Below, piece by piece: positions 16,463-22,648 of a DNA stretch of 24,073 bases. Made by a program: the position numbers and the translations under genes. The notes beneath the pieces were generated by a model. It did not search any database and was not told the origin of the DNA. It worked only from the letters and a program-made list of their open reading frames with translations. The DNA is from JBHHYN01 sp046757565 (GTDB lineage: Bacteria > Pseudomonadota > Gammaproteobacteria > Eutrophobiales > Eutrophobiaceae): the NCBI GenBank assembly GCA_046757565.1, contig JBHHYN010000033.1, forward strand, positions 1 through 24,073. Reading direction: 5' to 3'. Every line of letters starts with the position of its first letter. Position 1 is the stretch's first letter.

Positions 16463-16880
16463 ACTGATCCAGATTATCGAGGGCCTTCTGAAAACGGTTT
16501 GCATGGGAGCGCTCGGCCTTGGCCAGTGTCTCGAACCAGTCCGCAATTTCATCAAACCCCTCTTCGCGGGCGGTCTTCGCCATACCTGGATACATATCGG
16601 TATATTCGTATGTCTCGCCGGCAACGGCGGCTTTGAGATTCAGTGCCGTACTGCCAATCGGTTCCCCTGTGGCGGGGTCTCCAACCTCTTCCAGATATTC
16701 GAGATGACCATGGGCATGACCCGTTTCACCTTCAGCGGTGGAACGGAAAACCGCCGAGACGTCGTTGTATCCCTCGACATCGGCCTTCTGCGCGAAATAG
16801 AGATAGCGGCGGTTTGCCTGGGATTCACCTGCGAAAGCGGCCTTGAGATTTTCTTCTGTTTTGGTATCTTTTAATGCCAT
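16461..16880 (-). CDS. Rubrerythrin-family diiron protein lacking the rubredoxin domain
   Basis: 139 residues, against about 190 for classical rubrerythrin. It is a four-helix ferritin-like diiron protein. Metal ligand motifs are visible: AFAGESQANRRY (first Glu), TAEGETGHAHGH (ExxH), AVAGETYEYTDMY (second-pair Glu) and AKAERSHANRF (ExxH). The C-terminal CxxC rubredoxin module is missing and the protein has no Cys, so it needs an outside electron donor. Rubrerythrins reduce hydrogen peroxide to water. A strong AGGAGG lies six bases before the ATG (16887–16892). A PerR/Fur-like palindrome precedes it. It is the first gene of a likely operon with the Fe-S protein and DUF3501. Confidence 0.93.
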   Translation of the reverse strand: MALKDTKTEENLKAAFAGESQANRRYLYFAQKADVEGYNDVSAVFRSTAEGETGHAHGHLEYLEEVGDPATGEPIGSTALNLKAAVAGETYEYTDMYPGMAKTAREEGFDEIADWFETLAKAERSHANRFQKALDNLDQ

Positions 16881-16919
16881 GTTTTTCCTCCTAACTTACT
16901 GATTACTATATGAGAATAA

Positions 16920-16942
16920 ATAATATTTAGAATAAGTCTAAA
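16920..16942 (-). promoter_or_regulatory. PerR/Fur-like 7-1-7 operator and -10 upstream of the rubrerythrin operon
   Basis: TTTAGAATAAGTCTAAA at 16926–16942 is a 17-base near-palindrome with 8-base arms that differ at one pair. Its central 15 bases, TTAGAAT-A-AGTCTAA, have the 7-1-7 layout of Fur-superfamily boxes. They match the Bacillus PerR consensus TTATAATnATTATAA at most positions. On the minus strand it is followed at once by TATTAT (complement of 16920–16925), a fair -10 about 40 bases from the ATG. A repressor bound there would cover the promoter. The regulator itself is not in the window. Confidence 0.5.
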
Positions 16943-17083
16943 CTGTTGGAACTCTACCGCACTGGTGCATGCGTGTCAACATACATCACTACCGGGGCGG
17001 ATTGACAAAACGACCGGCCGTTACAGGCTGCCAAGGTTGATGCGTCAGGTCAGCAACAGGATAACCCTCCTCTTTTCAAAATT

Positions 17084-17089
17084 TATAAT
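17084..17089 (+). promoter_or_regulatory. Possible -10 element (TATAAT) for xseB–ispA
   Basis: A consensus TATAAT lies 89 bases before the xseB start in an otherwise gene-free stretch between the divergent rubrerythrin and xseB genes. No good -35 lies at 16–18 bases upstream, so the promoter would need an activator or is fortuitous. Confidence 0.3.
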
Positions 17090-17177
17090 ATGCAGCGCCC
17101 GAATTCTTCCAACAAAAATTATCATCCCCAAACACATATTGGTAAGATTCCATTCTGTCCAAGTGGGGTGTCATATT

Positions 17178-17417
17178 GTGCCAAGCAAAAAGAGCGATTT
17201 TGATTTTGAAAAAGCCCTTGCAGAACTGGAGGAGTTGGTCGAGAAAATGGAGCAGGGCGATCTCAGCCTGGAGGAATCATTGAAACAGTTTGAACGGGGC
17301 ATTGCCTTGACGCGCGCCTGTCAAAAAGCGCTTACTGAAGCAGAACAGAAGGTCCAGATACTGTTGCGAAATGAGGGGAAACAGGGACTCGCTCCATTTG
17401 CTCCCGATCAGGAATAG
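17178..17417 (+). CDS. xseB: Exodeoxyribonuclease VII small subunit
   Basis: 79 residues from a GTG at 17178, matching the family's roughly 80. The open frame extends 71 codons further upstream, but that part has no family resemblance and lies in the intergenic leader. The core FDFEKALAELEELVEKMEQG followed by DLSLEESLKQFERGI and LTRACQKALTEAEQKV is diagnostic. XseB forms helical hairpins that assemble with XseA into the ssDNA-degrading exonuclease VII; xseA is not in this window. A GGGG-rich stretch about 9 bases upstream serves as ribosome binding site. Its stop is one base from the ispA start, a tight operon. Confidence 0.95.
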   Translation: MPSKKSDFDFEKALAELEELVEKMEQGDLSLEESLKQFERGIALTRACQKALTEAEQKVQILLRNEGKQGLAPFAPDQE

Positions 17418-17418
17418 T

Positions 17419-18309
17419 ATGTCCTTTTCCGAGCATCTAATGGAGTGTCAGTCCAGGGTGGAAAATGCGCTTGAGAAATGGCTGCCCGCGTCGACTATCC
17501 AACCCATGCATTTACACAACGCCATGCGCTACGCGGTGCTGGGCAATGGCAAGCGCATAAGACCTGTGCTCGTTTATACGAGTGGCGAGGCCTTTGGCGT
17601 TGATTACAGCGAACTGGATGGACCGGCCTGCGCTGTTGAGATGATTCACGCCTACTCCCTGATCCACGATGACCTGCCGGCCATGGATAATGACGATCTG
17701 CGCAGAGGCAGACCAACCTGCCACAAGGCCTATGACGAAGCGACCGCAATCCTGGCCGGCGATGCCTTGCAAGCGTTGGCGTTCCATGTGCTGGCCCATG
17801 ATCCGAATATCAAGGTCAATGCCGGGCAACGCATCAGGATGATCGATACGCTGGCCCTTGCCAGTGGTTCACGCGGCATGGCCGGTGGTCAGGCGATTGA
17901 TCTCGATTCAGTCGGGAAACAGCTGAATATCACGGAACTTGAAAATATGCATATTCACAAAACCGGGGAACTGATTCGCGCGTGCATTGAACTCGGCGCG
18001 TTGTCCCTGCAGGATGTAGAACAGGAGCAATTCAGGAAAGTATCTCATTATGCGAAATGCATTGGACTTGCCTTCCAGATCAAGGACGATATTCTGGATA
18101 TTGAGGGCGATACGGAAACACTTGGAAAACCACAGGGATCTGACAAAGCCAGTAATAAACCGACTTATCCCGGTCTGCTCGGACTGGACGGCGCCAAGCA
18201 GGCCGCACTTGAATTTCATGCACAAGCTATTGCAGCGCTTGCAGACTTCGGTGAGCAAACAGATGTGCTCAGATCCCTGGCCGATTACATCATAGAAAGG
18301 GACAAATAG
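17419..18309 (+). CDS. ispA: Farnesyl diphosphate synthase / short-chain polyprenyl synthase
   Basis: 296 residues from the ATG at 17419, close to E. coli IspA. It condenses DMAPP or GPP with IPP to farnesyl diphosphate for quinone, undecaprenyl and heme side chains. The first aspartate-rich motif lies in IHDDLPAMDNDDLRRGRPT, the second in IKDDILDIEGDTE; GNGKRIRPVLVY and GGQAIDLDS are also present. The spacing around the first motif, with two residues between Asp pairs, is the type II bacterial FPP pattern. It follows xseB with one base between, as in most gammaproteobacteria, but the usual next gene dxs is absent; folE2 follows instead. Confidence 0.96.
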   Translation: MSFSEHLMECQSRVENALEKWLPASTIQPMHLHNAMRYAVLGNGKRIRPVLVYTSGEAFGVDYSELDGPACAVEMIHAYSLIHDDLPAMDNDDLRRGRPTCHKAYDEATAILAGDALQALAFHVLAHDPNIKVNAGQRIRMIDTLALASGSRGMAGGQAIDLDSVGKQLNITELENMHIHKTGELIRACIELGALSLQDVEQEQFRKVSHYAKCIGLAFQIKDDILDIEGDTETLGKPQGSDKASNKPTYPGLLGLDGAKQAALEFHAQAIAALADFGEQTDVLRSLADYIIERDK

Positions 18310-18381
18310 CGGTTTCACGTCTGAATTCCGTCACCTATTCATTTAATCCCGGTTAATTGGGGCAAATAATACCGGGTTATG

Positions 18382-18390
18382 TGGTAGAAT
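18382..18390 (+). promoter_or_regulatory. Extended -10 candidate upstream of folE2
   Basis: TGGTAGAAT, a TGn plus TAGAAT extended -10, lies about 70 bases before the folE2 ATG in the 149-base ispA–folE2 gap. No clear -35 is present. It would allow folE2 to be transcribed apart from xseB–ispA. Confidence 0.35.
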
Positions 18391-18458
18391 CTTTACCAAG
18401 AGGTGATAGGATTGAGGAATTCGGATGTTGAAAGAATGGTTTTGAGGTAACACCAGGC

Positions 18459-19289
18459 ATGAATCGGCCAGCACACGTTGTCACCACCAGCATCCCTGAT
18501 ATTCAAAATAGTCAGGATACGCGGCATATTGCCATTGACAAGGTTGGGATAAAGGATATCCGGCACCCTGTGGTCGTCCGCGACCGCAGCGGTCATGAAC
18601 AACACACCGTGGCGATGTTCAACATGTATGTCAATCTGCCCCACAATTTCAAGGGTACGCATATGTCCCGGTTCATAGAAATCCTGCACGACCACGAGTA
18701 TGAAATCACCGTCGAGTCCTTTAAACGCATGATCGAGGAGATGACCGGTATGCTGGATGCCAAAGCCGGCCATATCGAAATGACTTTCCCATACTTTATC
18801 AGCAAGGCCGCTCCCGTGTCAGGCGTTGAAAGTCTGATGGATTATGAAGTATCCTTCATTGGTGAGATTCACAATGCGACGCCGACTGTATCGGTAAAAA
18901 TGATTGTCCCTGTCACGAGTTTATGCCCATGCTCAAAGAATATCTCCGATCGCGGTGCACACAATCAACGCTCACATGTCACGGTCCTGGTACGGGTAAA
19001 GGATTTTATCTGGTTGGAAGAACTTATTGAAACCGTTGAAAAAGTCGCCTCATGCGAACTCTATGGTCTGCTTAAGCGCCCCGATGAAAAATATGTCACT
19101 GAACGCGCCTATGATAATCCCAAATTTGTGGAAGACATCGTCAGGGATGTTGCCATAGAGTTTAACCAGGATGACCGGATCGGCGCTTACACTATCGAAT
19201 CTGAAAATTTTGAATCCATCCATAACCATTCTGCTTACGCAATGCTCTCCTTCGACAAAGATGCCGGCAAGGACAAATCCGTTCTTTGA
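18459..19289 (+). CDS. folE2: GTP cyclohydrolase I type 2 (FolE2)
   Basis: 276 residues. FolE2 converts GTP to 7,8-dihydroneopterin triphosphate, the first step of folate and queuosine-type pterin synthesis, and unlike FolE1 is not strictly zinc-dependent. Family marks are the N-terminal TSIPDIQNSQDTRHIAIDKVG, LPHNFKGTHMSRFIEIL, and the catalytic-Cys region TSLCPCSKNISDRGAHNQRS (Cys156, Cys158). The C-terminal HNHSAYA segment is intact. GAGG about eleven bases upstream is the likely ribosome binding site. Whether the genome also has FolE1 cannot be seen here; in many bacteria FolE2 is the low-zinc backup under Zur, but I see no Zur box. Confidence 0.95.
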   Translation: MNRPAHVVTTSIPDIQNSQDTRHIAIDKVGIKDIRHPVVVRDRSGHEQHTVAMFNMYVNLPHNFKGTHMSRFIEILHDHEYEITVESFKRMIEEMTGMLDAKAGHIEMTFPYFISKAAPVSGVESLMDYEVSFIGEIHNATPTVSVKMIVPVTSLCPCSKNISDRGAHNQRSHVTVLVRVKDFIWLEELIETVEKVASCELYGLLKRPDEKYVTERAYDNPKFVEDIVRDVAIEFNQDDRIGAYTIESENFESIHNHSAYAMLSFDKDAGKDKSVL

Positions 19290-19323
19290 CCGGACTGCCC
19301 GTCAAATAAGTTATTCTCAAGCG

Positions 19324-19354
19324 CAATATTTTCCGGGGTTGCGGAAAAAAATTG
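19324..19354. other. Long imperfect hairpin downstream of folE2
   Basis: TTTTCCG (19329–19335) pairs with CGGAAAA (19342–19348) across a six-base loop; an outer CAAT/ATTG stem extends it with a small internal loop. The T and A runs are inside the stem, and no U-run follows, so it is not a textbook terminator. It may protect the folE2 mRNA 3' end. Confidence 0.4.
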
Positions 19355-19438
19355 TCAGGCGCCGTAAAAACAGTGTCACTTCACGACAGATTTCCCGGTG
19401 CTGATTTTATAACTTGTTGTTTTTAAAAAAATAGTTTT

Positions 19439-19455
19439 CTGGCATGAATGATGCT
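19439..19455 (+). promoter_or_regulatory. Sigma-54 type -24/-12 promoter
   Basis: CTGGCATGAATGATGCT matches the YTGGCACGrNNNTTGCW consensus except for T at the C of GGCAC and A at the first T of TTGC. The invariant GG (19441–19442) and GC (19453–19454) are spaced by exactly ten bases. The preceding 40 bases are AT-rich, suitable for a bent DNA or IHF site. No open reading frame begins soon downstream; a terminator lies about 50 bases later, so the transcript would be a small RNA starting near 19466. Confidence 0.6.
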
Positions 19456-19465
19456 ATATCTAAAA

Positions 19466-19533
19466 AGTGAGATAGTTACATCTCCTCCCCCTTAGTACAT
19501 ATGGGTGCTCTCCAAGTAGGCACCCATTTTTTT
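19466..19533 (+). ncRNA. Putative small RNA with C-rich anti-Shine-Dalgarno loop
   Basis: From a start predicted 12 bases past the -12 element to the end of the T-run, the transcript would be about 68 nt. It has a 5' hairpin (GAGAT 19469–19473 with ATCTC 19480–19484, loop AGTTAC), an unpaired C-rich stretch around CTCCTCCCCC (19482–19491) and an intrinsic terminator hairpin. A pyrimidine seed of this kind could pair with purine-rich Shine-Dalgarno sequences. No reading frame of use is present. I do not recognise it as a named RNA family. The call is inferred from promoter, structure and terminator together. Confidence 0.55.
19501..19533 (+). terminator. Intrinsic terminator of the putative small RNA
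   Basis: ATGGGTGC (19501–19508) pairs perfectly with GCACCCAT (19520–19527) across an 11-base loop and runs into seven Ts (19527–19533). A second short hairpin, GTCTGC-GCT-GCAGAC, follows at 19534–19548. Confidence 0.85.
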
Positions 19534-19548
19534 GTCTGCGCTGCAGAC

Positions 19549-19747
19549 GGGCCGGGAGAAGACATTTTACCTGATCTGTTACTGGATAAAATCCTTTTAT
19601 TTTCCTCATATCCTTGAAATTTACTATCCATCTATAGTCTGAATGTCAATGACCCTGCAGTGCCGTTCAAAAAGTGTATCTGAACCAACACCAGCCAGTT
19701 TGCTCTATAGTTTTATAAACCTGAAACCGTTCTCCTGAACTAAGCAG
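19549..19747. other. Gene-free stretch upstream of the small secreted-protein gene
   Basis: About 200 AT-leaning bases. I see no reading frame, no clear -35/-10 pair and no strong ribosome binding site before the ATG at 19748. It probably holds the promoter of that gene, but none can be assigned. Confidence 0.4.
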
Positions 19748-20050
19748 ATGCTGAGATACTGTTACCTGTCATTACTTGGACTGGTTCTGGGCCCGATGAT
19801 AGCAAGTGCCGACATGATCCCCATGCGCGACTTTATTCAGTTAAAGACCGGCATGACGGAAGCAGAGGTATTGTTCCGCATCGGCACCTATGATTACGAA
19901 TCGGTATACACCGATTATCATCATCATCTCATCAAAAAGATATGGTATTACATACCGGTACAGAAGGGATCCGATGCCTGGATCTCGGAGATCGTTATCG
20001 ATCATTCCGGCCAGATACAATCCCTGCAGCGCTACCGGGCAAGGAGATAG
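19748..20050 (+). CDS. Small secreted protein, BamE/DUF2845-like fold
   Basis: 100 residues. Residues 1–21 form a Sec signal (hydrophobic core LSLLGLVLGPMIA, cleavage after ASA), so the mature protein of about 79 residues should be periplasmic. LKTGMTEAEVLFRIGTYDYE resembles the GMTxxEVxxxxGxP helix-turn of SmpA/OmlA-type small domains. It continues with KIWYYIPV and ISEIVIDHSGQIQSLQRYR, a strand-turn-strand ending typical of that group. No Cys remains after cleavage and there is no lipobox. Function unknown. It stands alone between the small RNA region and the convergent mazG. Confidence 0.65.
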   Translation: MLRYCYLSLLGLVLGPMIASADMIPMRDFIQLKTGMTEAEVLFRIGTYDYESVYTDYHHHLIKKIWYYIPVQKGSDAWISEIVIDHSGQIQSLQRYRARR

Positions 20051-20128
20051 GGATGTGCCGGTGGAGTTGTTGAATTAAAACCCGGGGTGGCCCTAAACAT
20101 GCGGGCAAAACCATTACACGATTACGCT

Positions 20129-20929
20129 TCACGCTTCATCGGGAACGGCTTTGGCCTCCCGCCATAATACCTCCATTTGAGCCAGCGATGCCTCCGTCAG
20201 GGTCCGGTTCTGCCGGGCAAGCTGTGCTTCCATATAGCGGAACCTATGTTCAAACTTCCGGTTGGCGCCCCGCAGGGCAAGCTCAGGATCGATCCGGGCA
20301 TGCCGGGCAAAATTCACACAGGCGAACATCAGATCGCCCAGTTCATCCATTATCCTTTCTGAAGAGATGCCGGAATTGATTTCCTGCCGCAATTCATTTA
20401 GTTCTTCTTCCACCTTGTCAAGCACGGCTTCTGTATCCTCCCAGTCAAACCCGACGCCGGCTGCACGCGTCTGTAACTTGTGCGCCCGGAGCACGGCAGG
20501 GAGCGCCCGGCTGATGCCGGCAAGTAAGCCTGTTTCGGCCGCATCAGCCACACCCCGCTCACGCCTCTCCTGTTCCTTGATATGTTCCCAGGCAATGGTC
20601 TGTTCTTCGGCAGTGCCGGTCGTGTCAGCAAATACATGGGGATGACGACGGCGCAATTTTTTATTCAGCTTCTCCGTAACAGACCGGAAATCAAAATGTC
20701 CCGCTTCGTTTGCCATCTGCGCATAAAAAGCAATATGGAACAGCAGGTCCCCCAATTCCTCTCTCACGTCCTCCACATCGCCCCGATCAATGGCATCCAC
20801 AAGCTCATAGACCTCCTCCAGCGTAAAAGGCAGGATGGAAGCGATTGTCTGCTGCCGGTCCCAGGGGCAGCCACTCTTGGGATCCCGCAGACATTGCATG
20901 ATCCCCAGCAACTCATCAATTTCTTTCAT
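20129..20929 (-). CDS. mazG: Nucleoside triphosphate pyrophosphohydrolase MazG
   Basis: 266 residues, as for E. coli MazG (263), with two tandem MazG domains. The first has the metal-binding EEVYELVDAI and REELGDLLFHIAFYAQMA motifs at about 38–75. The second has EEELNELRQEI and MDELGDLMFACVNFARH at about 175–215. The enzyme hydrolyses dNTPs and NTPs to monophosphates plus pyrophosphate, cleaning aberrant nucleotides and, in E. coli, lowering ppGpp indirectly. CPWDRQQTIASI at the N-terminus is characteristic. No mazEF toxin pair is adjacent. Divergent from the HNH gene with a 142-base spacer. Confidence 0.97.
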   Translation of the reverse strand: MKEIDELLGIMQCLRDPKSGCPWDRQQTIASILPFTLEEVYELVDAIDRGDVEDVREELGDLLFHIAFYAQMANEAGHFDFRSVTEKLNKKLRRRHPHVFADTTGTAEEQTIAWEHIKEQERRERGVADAAETGLLAGISRALPAVLRAHKLQTRAAGVGFDWEDTEAVLDKVEEELNELRQEINSGISSERIMDELGDLMFACVNFARHARIDPELALRGANRKFEHRFRYMEAQLARQNRTLTEASLAQMEVLWREAKAVPDEA

Positions 20930-21071
20930 TTTCCATTTCCGTAATTTATTACAGTAAAAACTTGATCTTAAGCCATATTTCTAATAAAACATGGGTGCAT
21001 TGACGTAGGCTCCTAAAGAGTGTGCTTTTCGGGCATCTTTACAAAGGTCACCCCGCAGATGAGATTAAACC

Positions 21072-21653
21072 ATGACGCCGTTAATCTTGCGACTTGATAT
21101 AGCCGGTACAGCCGACACCTGGGTTCCCTGGCAGGATGCGGTGTGCCTGTATAGCCGTGATATGATTGCCTGGACGGCAGGCGAGCGGGAATTCAGATTC
21201 CGGGGAGGCATATGCAGGCGCACCGGCAGGCGTTCCACGGTTGATATCAGTTCAATTATTGCAATAAAACATTCTGCGCCGCACAAACATGTCAGGCGTA
21301 CAATCCCGCCGTTGACTAACCGCGAGTTGTTCCTGCGCGACGCCCGGCTCTGCATGTATTGCGGACACCAGCACCTTGAATCGAATCTGACACGCGATCA
21401 CATCACCCCCTTGTCGCGCGGTGGCAGAGACCGCTGGTCGAATGTTGTCACCGCATGCCGGATCTGTAATACACGTAAGGGGAACCGTACCCCCGAGGAG
21501 GCCCATATGCCGTTGTTGGCCATCCCCTATGTTCCCAACTGGGCAGAATATCTTGCACTGTCAAACAGAAAAATTCTCGCTGACCAGATGGAATTTCTGA
21601 AATCGCAGTTCTCGGGCAGACCCATACCCTTTAACAATCAGGGCACTTGCTAG
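21072..21653 (+). CDS. HNH endonuclease
   Basis: 193 residues. The C-terminal half carries a zinc-ribbon HNH nuclease: CMYCG (Cys94, Cys97), the catalytic RDHITPLSRGG (Asp109–His110), RWSNVVTACRICNTRKGNRT with Asn124, Cys129 and Cys132. The two CxxC pairs bind structural zinc. The first about 80 residues have the LDIAGTADTWVPWQDAVCLY and REFRFRGG segments seen in stand-alone HNH proteins of environmental bacteria. Target unknown; such orphan nucleases are not clearly linked to a restriction system. No methyltransferase or intron is adjacent. A small exported protein starts four bases after its stop codon. Confidence 0.9.
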   Translation: MTPLILRLDIAGTADTWVPWQDAVCLYSRDMIAWTAGEREFRFRGGICRRTGRRSTVDISSIIAIKHSAPHKHVRRTIPPLTNRELFLRDARLCMYCGHQHLESNLTRDHITPLSRGGRDRWSNVVTACRICNTRKGNRTPEEAHMPLLAIPYVPNWAEYLALSNRKILADQMEFLKSQFSGRPIPFNNQGTC

Positions 21654-21657
21654 AAAC

Positions 21658-22026
21658 ATGAGAATAACAATATTATTGATACTGCTGTTAACAGGCGGGA
21701 ATGGTATCGCGGATGACGGCAAAGGCAACTATGCTATATGGGGTGTGGGCAACAATTCCTGCTTCAGCTACCTCAAGGCCAGGGAGAATAACGACTTCGA
21801 TGCGTATAAACTCTATCTTACGGGTTACCTGACAGCCTATAACGCACTCACGCCGGATACCTTCCGTATATCCGGAACTATGGACATGGATGGCATTATT
21901 GAATGGATTGATAACTACTGTAAGTCAAAACAATTGGATGGTTTCCTGGGGGCCATATCAGCCTACACCTCGGAGAATGCCGGAAAACGCATGAAACGTC
22001 CGCCCCGCGCCCTGCATACAAACTGA
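21658..22026 (+). CDS. Small exported protein with two conserved-looking cysteines
   Basis: 122 residues. A short signal (ITILLILLLTGGNGIA) ends near residue 18, so it should be periplasmic. The mature part shows CFSYLKAR with Cys35, LYLTGYLTAYNAL, and IIEWIDNYCKSKQLDGFLGA with Cys88. The C...GYL...N...WI..YC...F pattern recalls Rap1a/Tai and HdeA-like small helical proteins with one disulfide. I would not call function. It starts four bases after the HNH stop codon and is probably co-transcribed with it; no separate ribosome binding site is evident. Confidence 0.65.
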   Translation: MRITILLILLLTGGNGIADDGKGNYAIWGVGNNSCFSYLKARENNDFDAYKLYLTGYLTAYNALTPDTFRISGTMDMDGIIEWIDNYCKSKQLDGFLGAISAYTSENAGKRMKRPPRALHTN

Positions 22027-22200
22027 AAGTATTCAGTAACATCCGGAACCTGTTTGTCATAGTGCGATTTTGGGAAGTGCCGATAATGAAGTATACGGGC
22101 GTCGCCAGGCAACATAGTATCCGCCATTACTGCGCATAGCACCAGGGAGGTTTCACGGCTTAAATTCCGGAATTCCGATAAAATATTCACACCAAATTCA

Positions 22201-22229
22201 TTGATAAACGATATGAAATCGGTCATTAT
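22201..22229 (+). promoter_or_regulatory. Sigma-70 promoter of the lipoprotein gene
   Basis: TTGATA (22201–22206), 17 bases, then CATTAT (22224–22229). Transcription would start near 22237 and give a 46-base leader. A GGGAG ribosome binding site at 22270–22274 is eight bases before the ATG at 22283. Confidence 0.55.
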
Positions 22230-22282
22230 AAGCCTGCGAAAACCGGGTAAATCCAGAGAAAAATCTAACGGGAGAATCAACC

Positions 22283-22564
22283 ATGAAAAGAACACTGATT
22301 AAGGCCTCGATCTTTGTAATGTTACTCGGACTATTAAGTGGTTGTGCTACAACGGAGCAAATAGCTCAGATCCAGGCCACGGCGGATAAAGCCCTGGCGA
22401 CGGCCAATAATGCTTCATCACGTGCCGACAATGCCATGGCTACAGCAAACTCGGCACTTGATGCGGCCAGAAATGCCCAGTCAACTGCAGAGGCTGCGCA
22501 ATCATGCTGCACTCAAAATAGCACCAAGCTCGACCGCATGTTTGAAAAGGCGATGCAGAAGTAG
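22283..22564 (+). CDS. Lpp/OprI-family alanine-zipper outer-membrane lipoprotein
   Basis: 93 residues, mature about 73. The signal ends with LLSGC, lipidation at Cys21. The body is an Ala-rich heptad coiled coil (repeated A-D-x-A, A-N-x-A steps over about 26–73) as in OprI and Lpp. The C-terminus KLDRMFEKAMQK ends in Lys93, the position where Lpp is joined to peptidoglycan diaminopimelate. A Cys75–Cys76 pair breaks the coil near the end. It likely trimerises in the periplasm and tethers the outer membrane to the wall. A strong ribosome binding site and promoter precede it and an intrinsic terminator follows 36 bases after the stop, fitting a highly expressed single-gene unit. Confidence 0.88.
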   Translation: MKRTLIKASIFVMLLGLLSGCATTEQIAQIQATADKALATANNASSRADNAMATANSALDAARNAQSTAEAAQSCCTQNSTKLDRMFEKAMQK

Positions 22565-22600
22565 TTGTAGCGGCACGCGCGTTAACACATTAAACAGGAT

Positions 22601-22631
22601 AAAAGCCCTATGACACCCTCATAGGGCTTTT
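22601..22631. terminator. Bidirectional intrinsic terminator between the lipoprotein and L,D-transpeptidase genes
   Basis: A 13-bp perfect stem, AAAAGCCCTATGA with TCATAGGGCTTTT, closes a five-base CACCC loop. The A-run and T-run at the stem base allow termination from both sides. It lies between two convergent genes. Confidence 0.9.
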
Positions 22632-22648
22632 ATTCTTGCGCATCTGCA

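Noticed and set aside
16965..17177. N-terminal extension of XseB by 71 residues
   Set aside because: The extension shows no resemblance to the family, and GTG at 17178 gives the normal 79-residue length.
20129..20929. mazG as part of a mazEF toxin–antitoxin locus
   Set aside because: No mazE or mazF reading frame flanks it; the stand-alone housekeeping enzyme is the ordinary reading.
21072..22026. Reading the HNH gene plus small exported protein as a secreted toxin and its immunity protein
   Set aside because: The HNH protein has no export signal, no toxin-delivery domain, and no secretion genes nearby; similarity of the small protein to Rap1a/Tai is faint.
21963..22295. 110-codon minus-strand frame between the two small exported/lipoprotein genes
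   Set aside because: It runs over the lipoprotein promoter and into the 3' end of the upstream gene, and resembles no family I know; the middle part looks protein-like but there is no ribosome binding site or other support.
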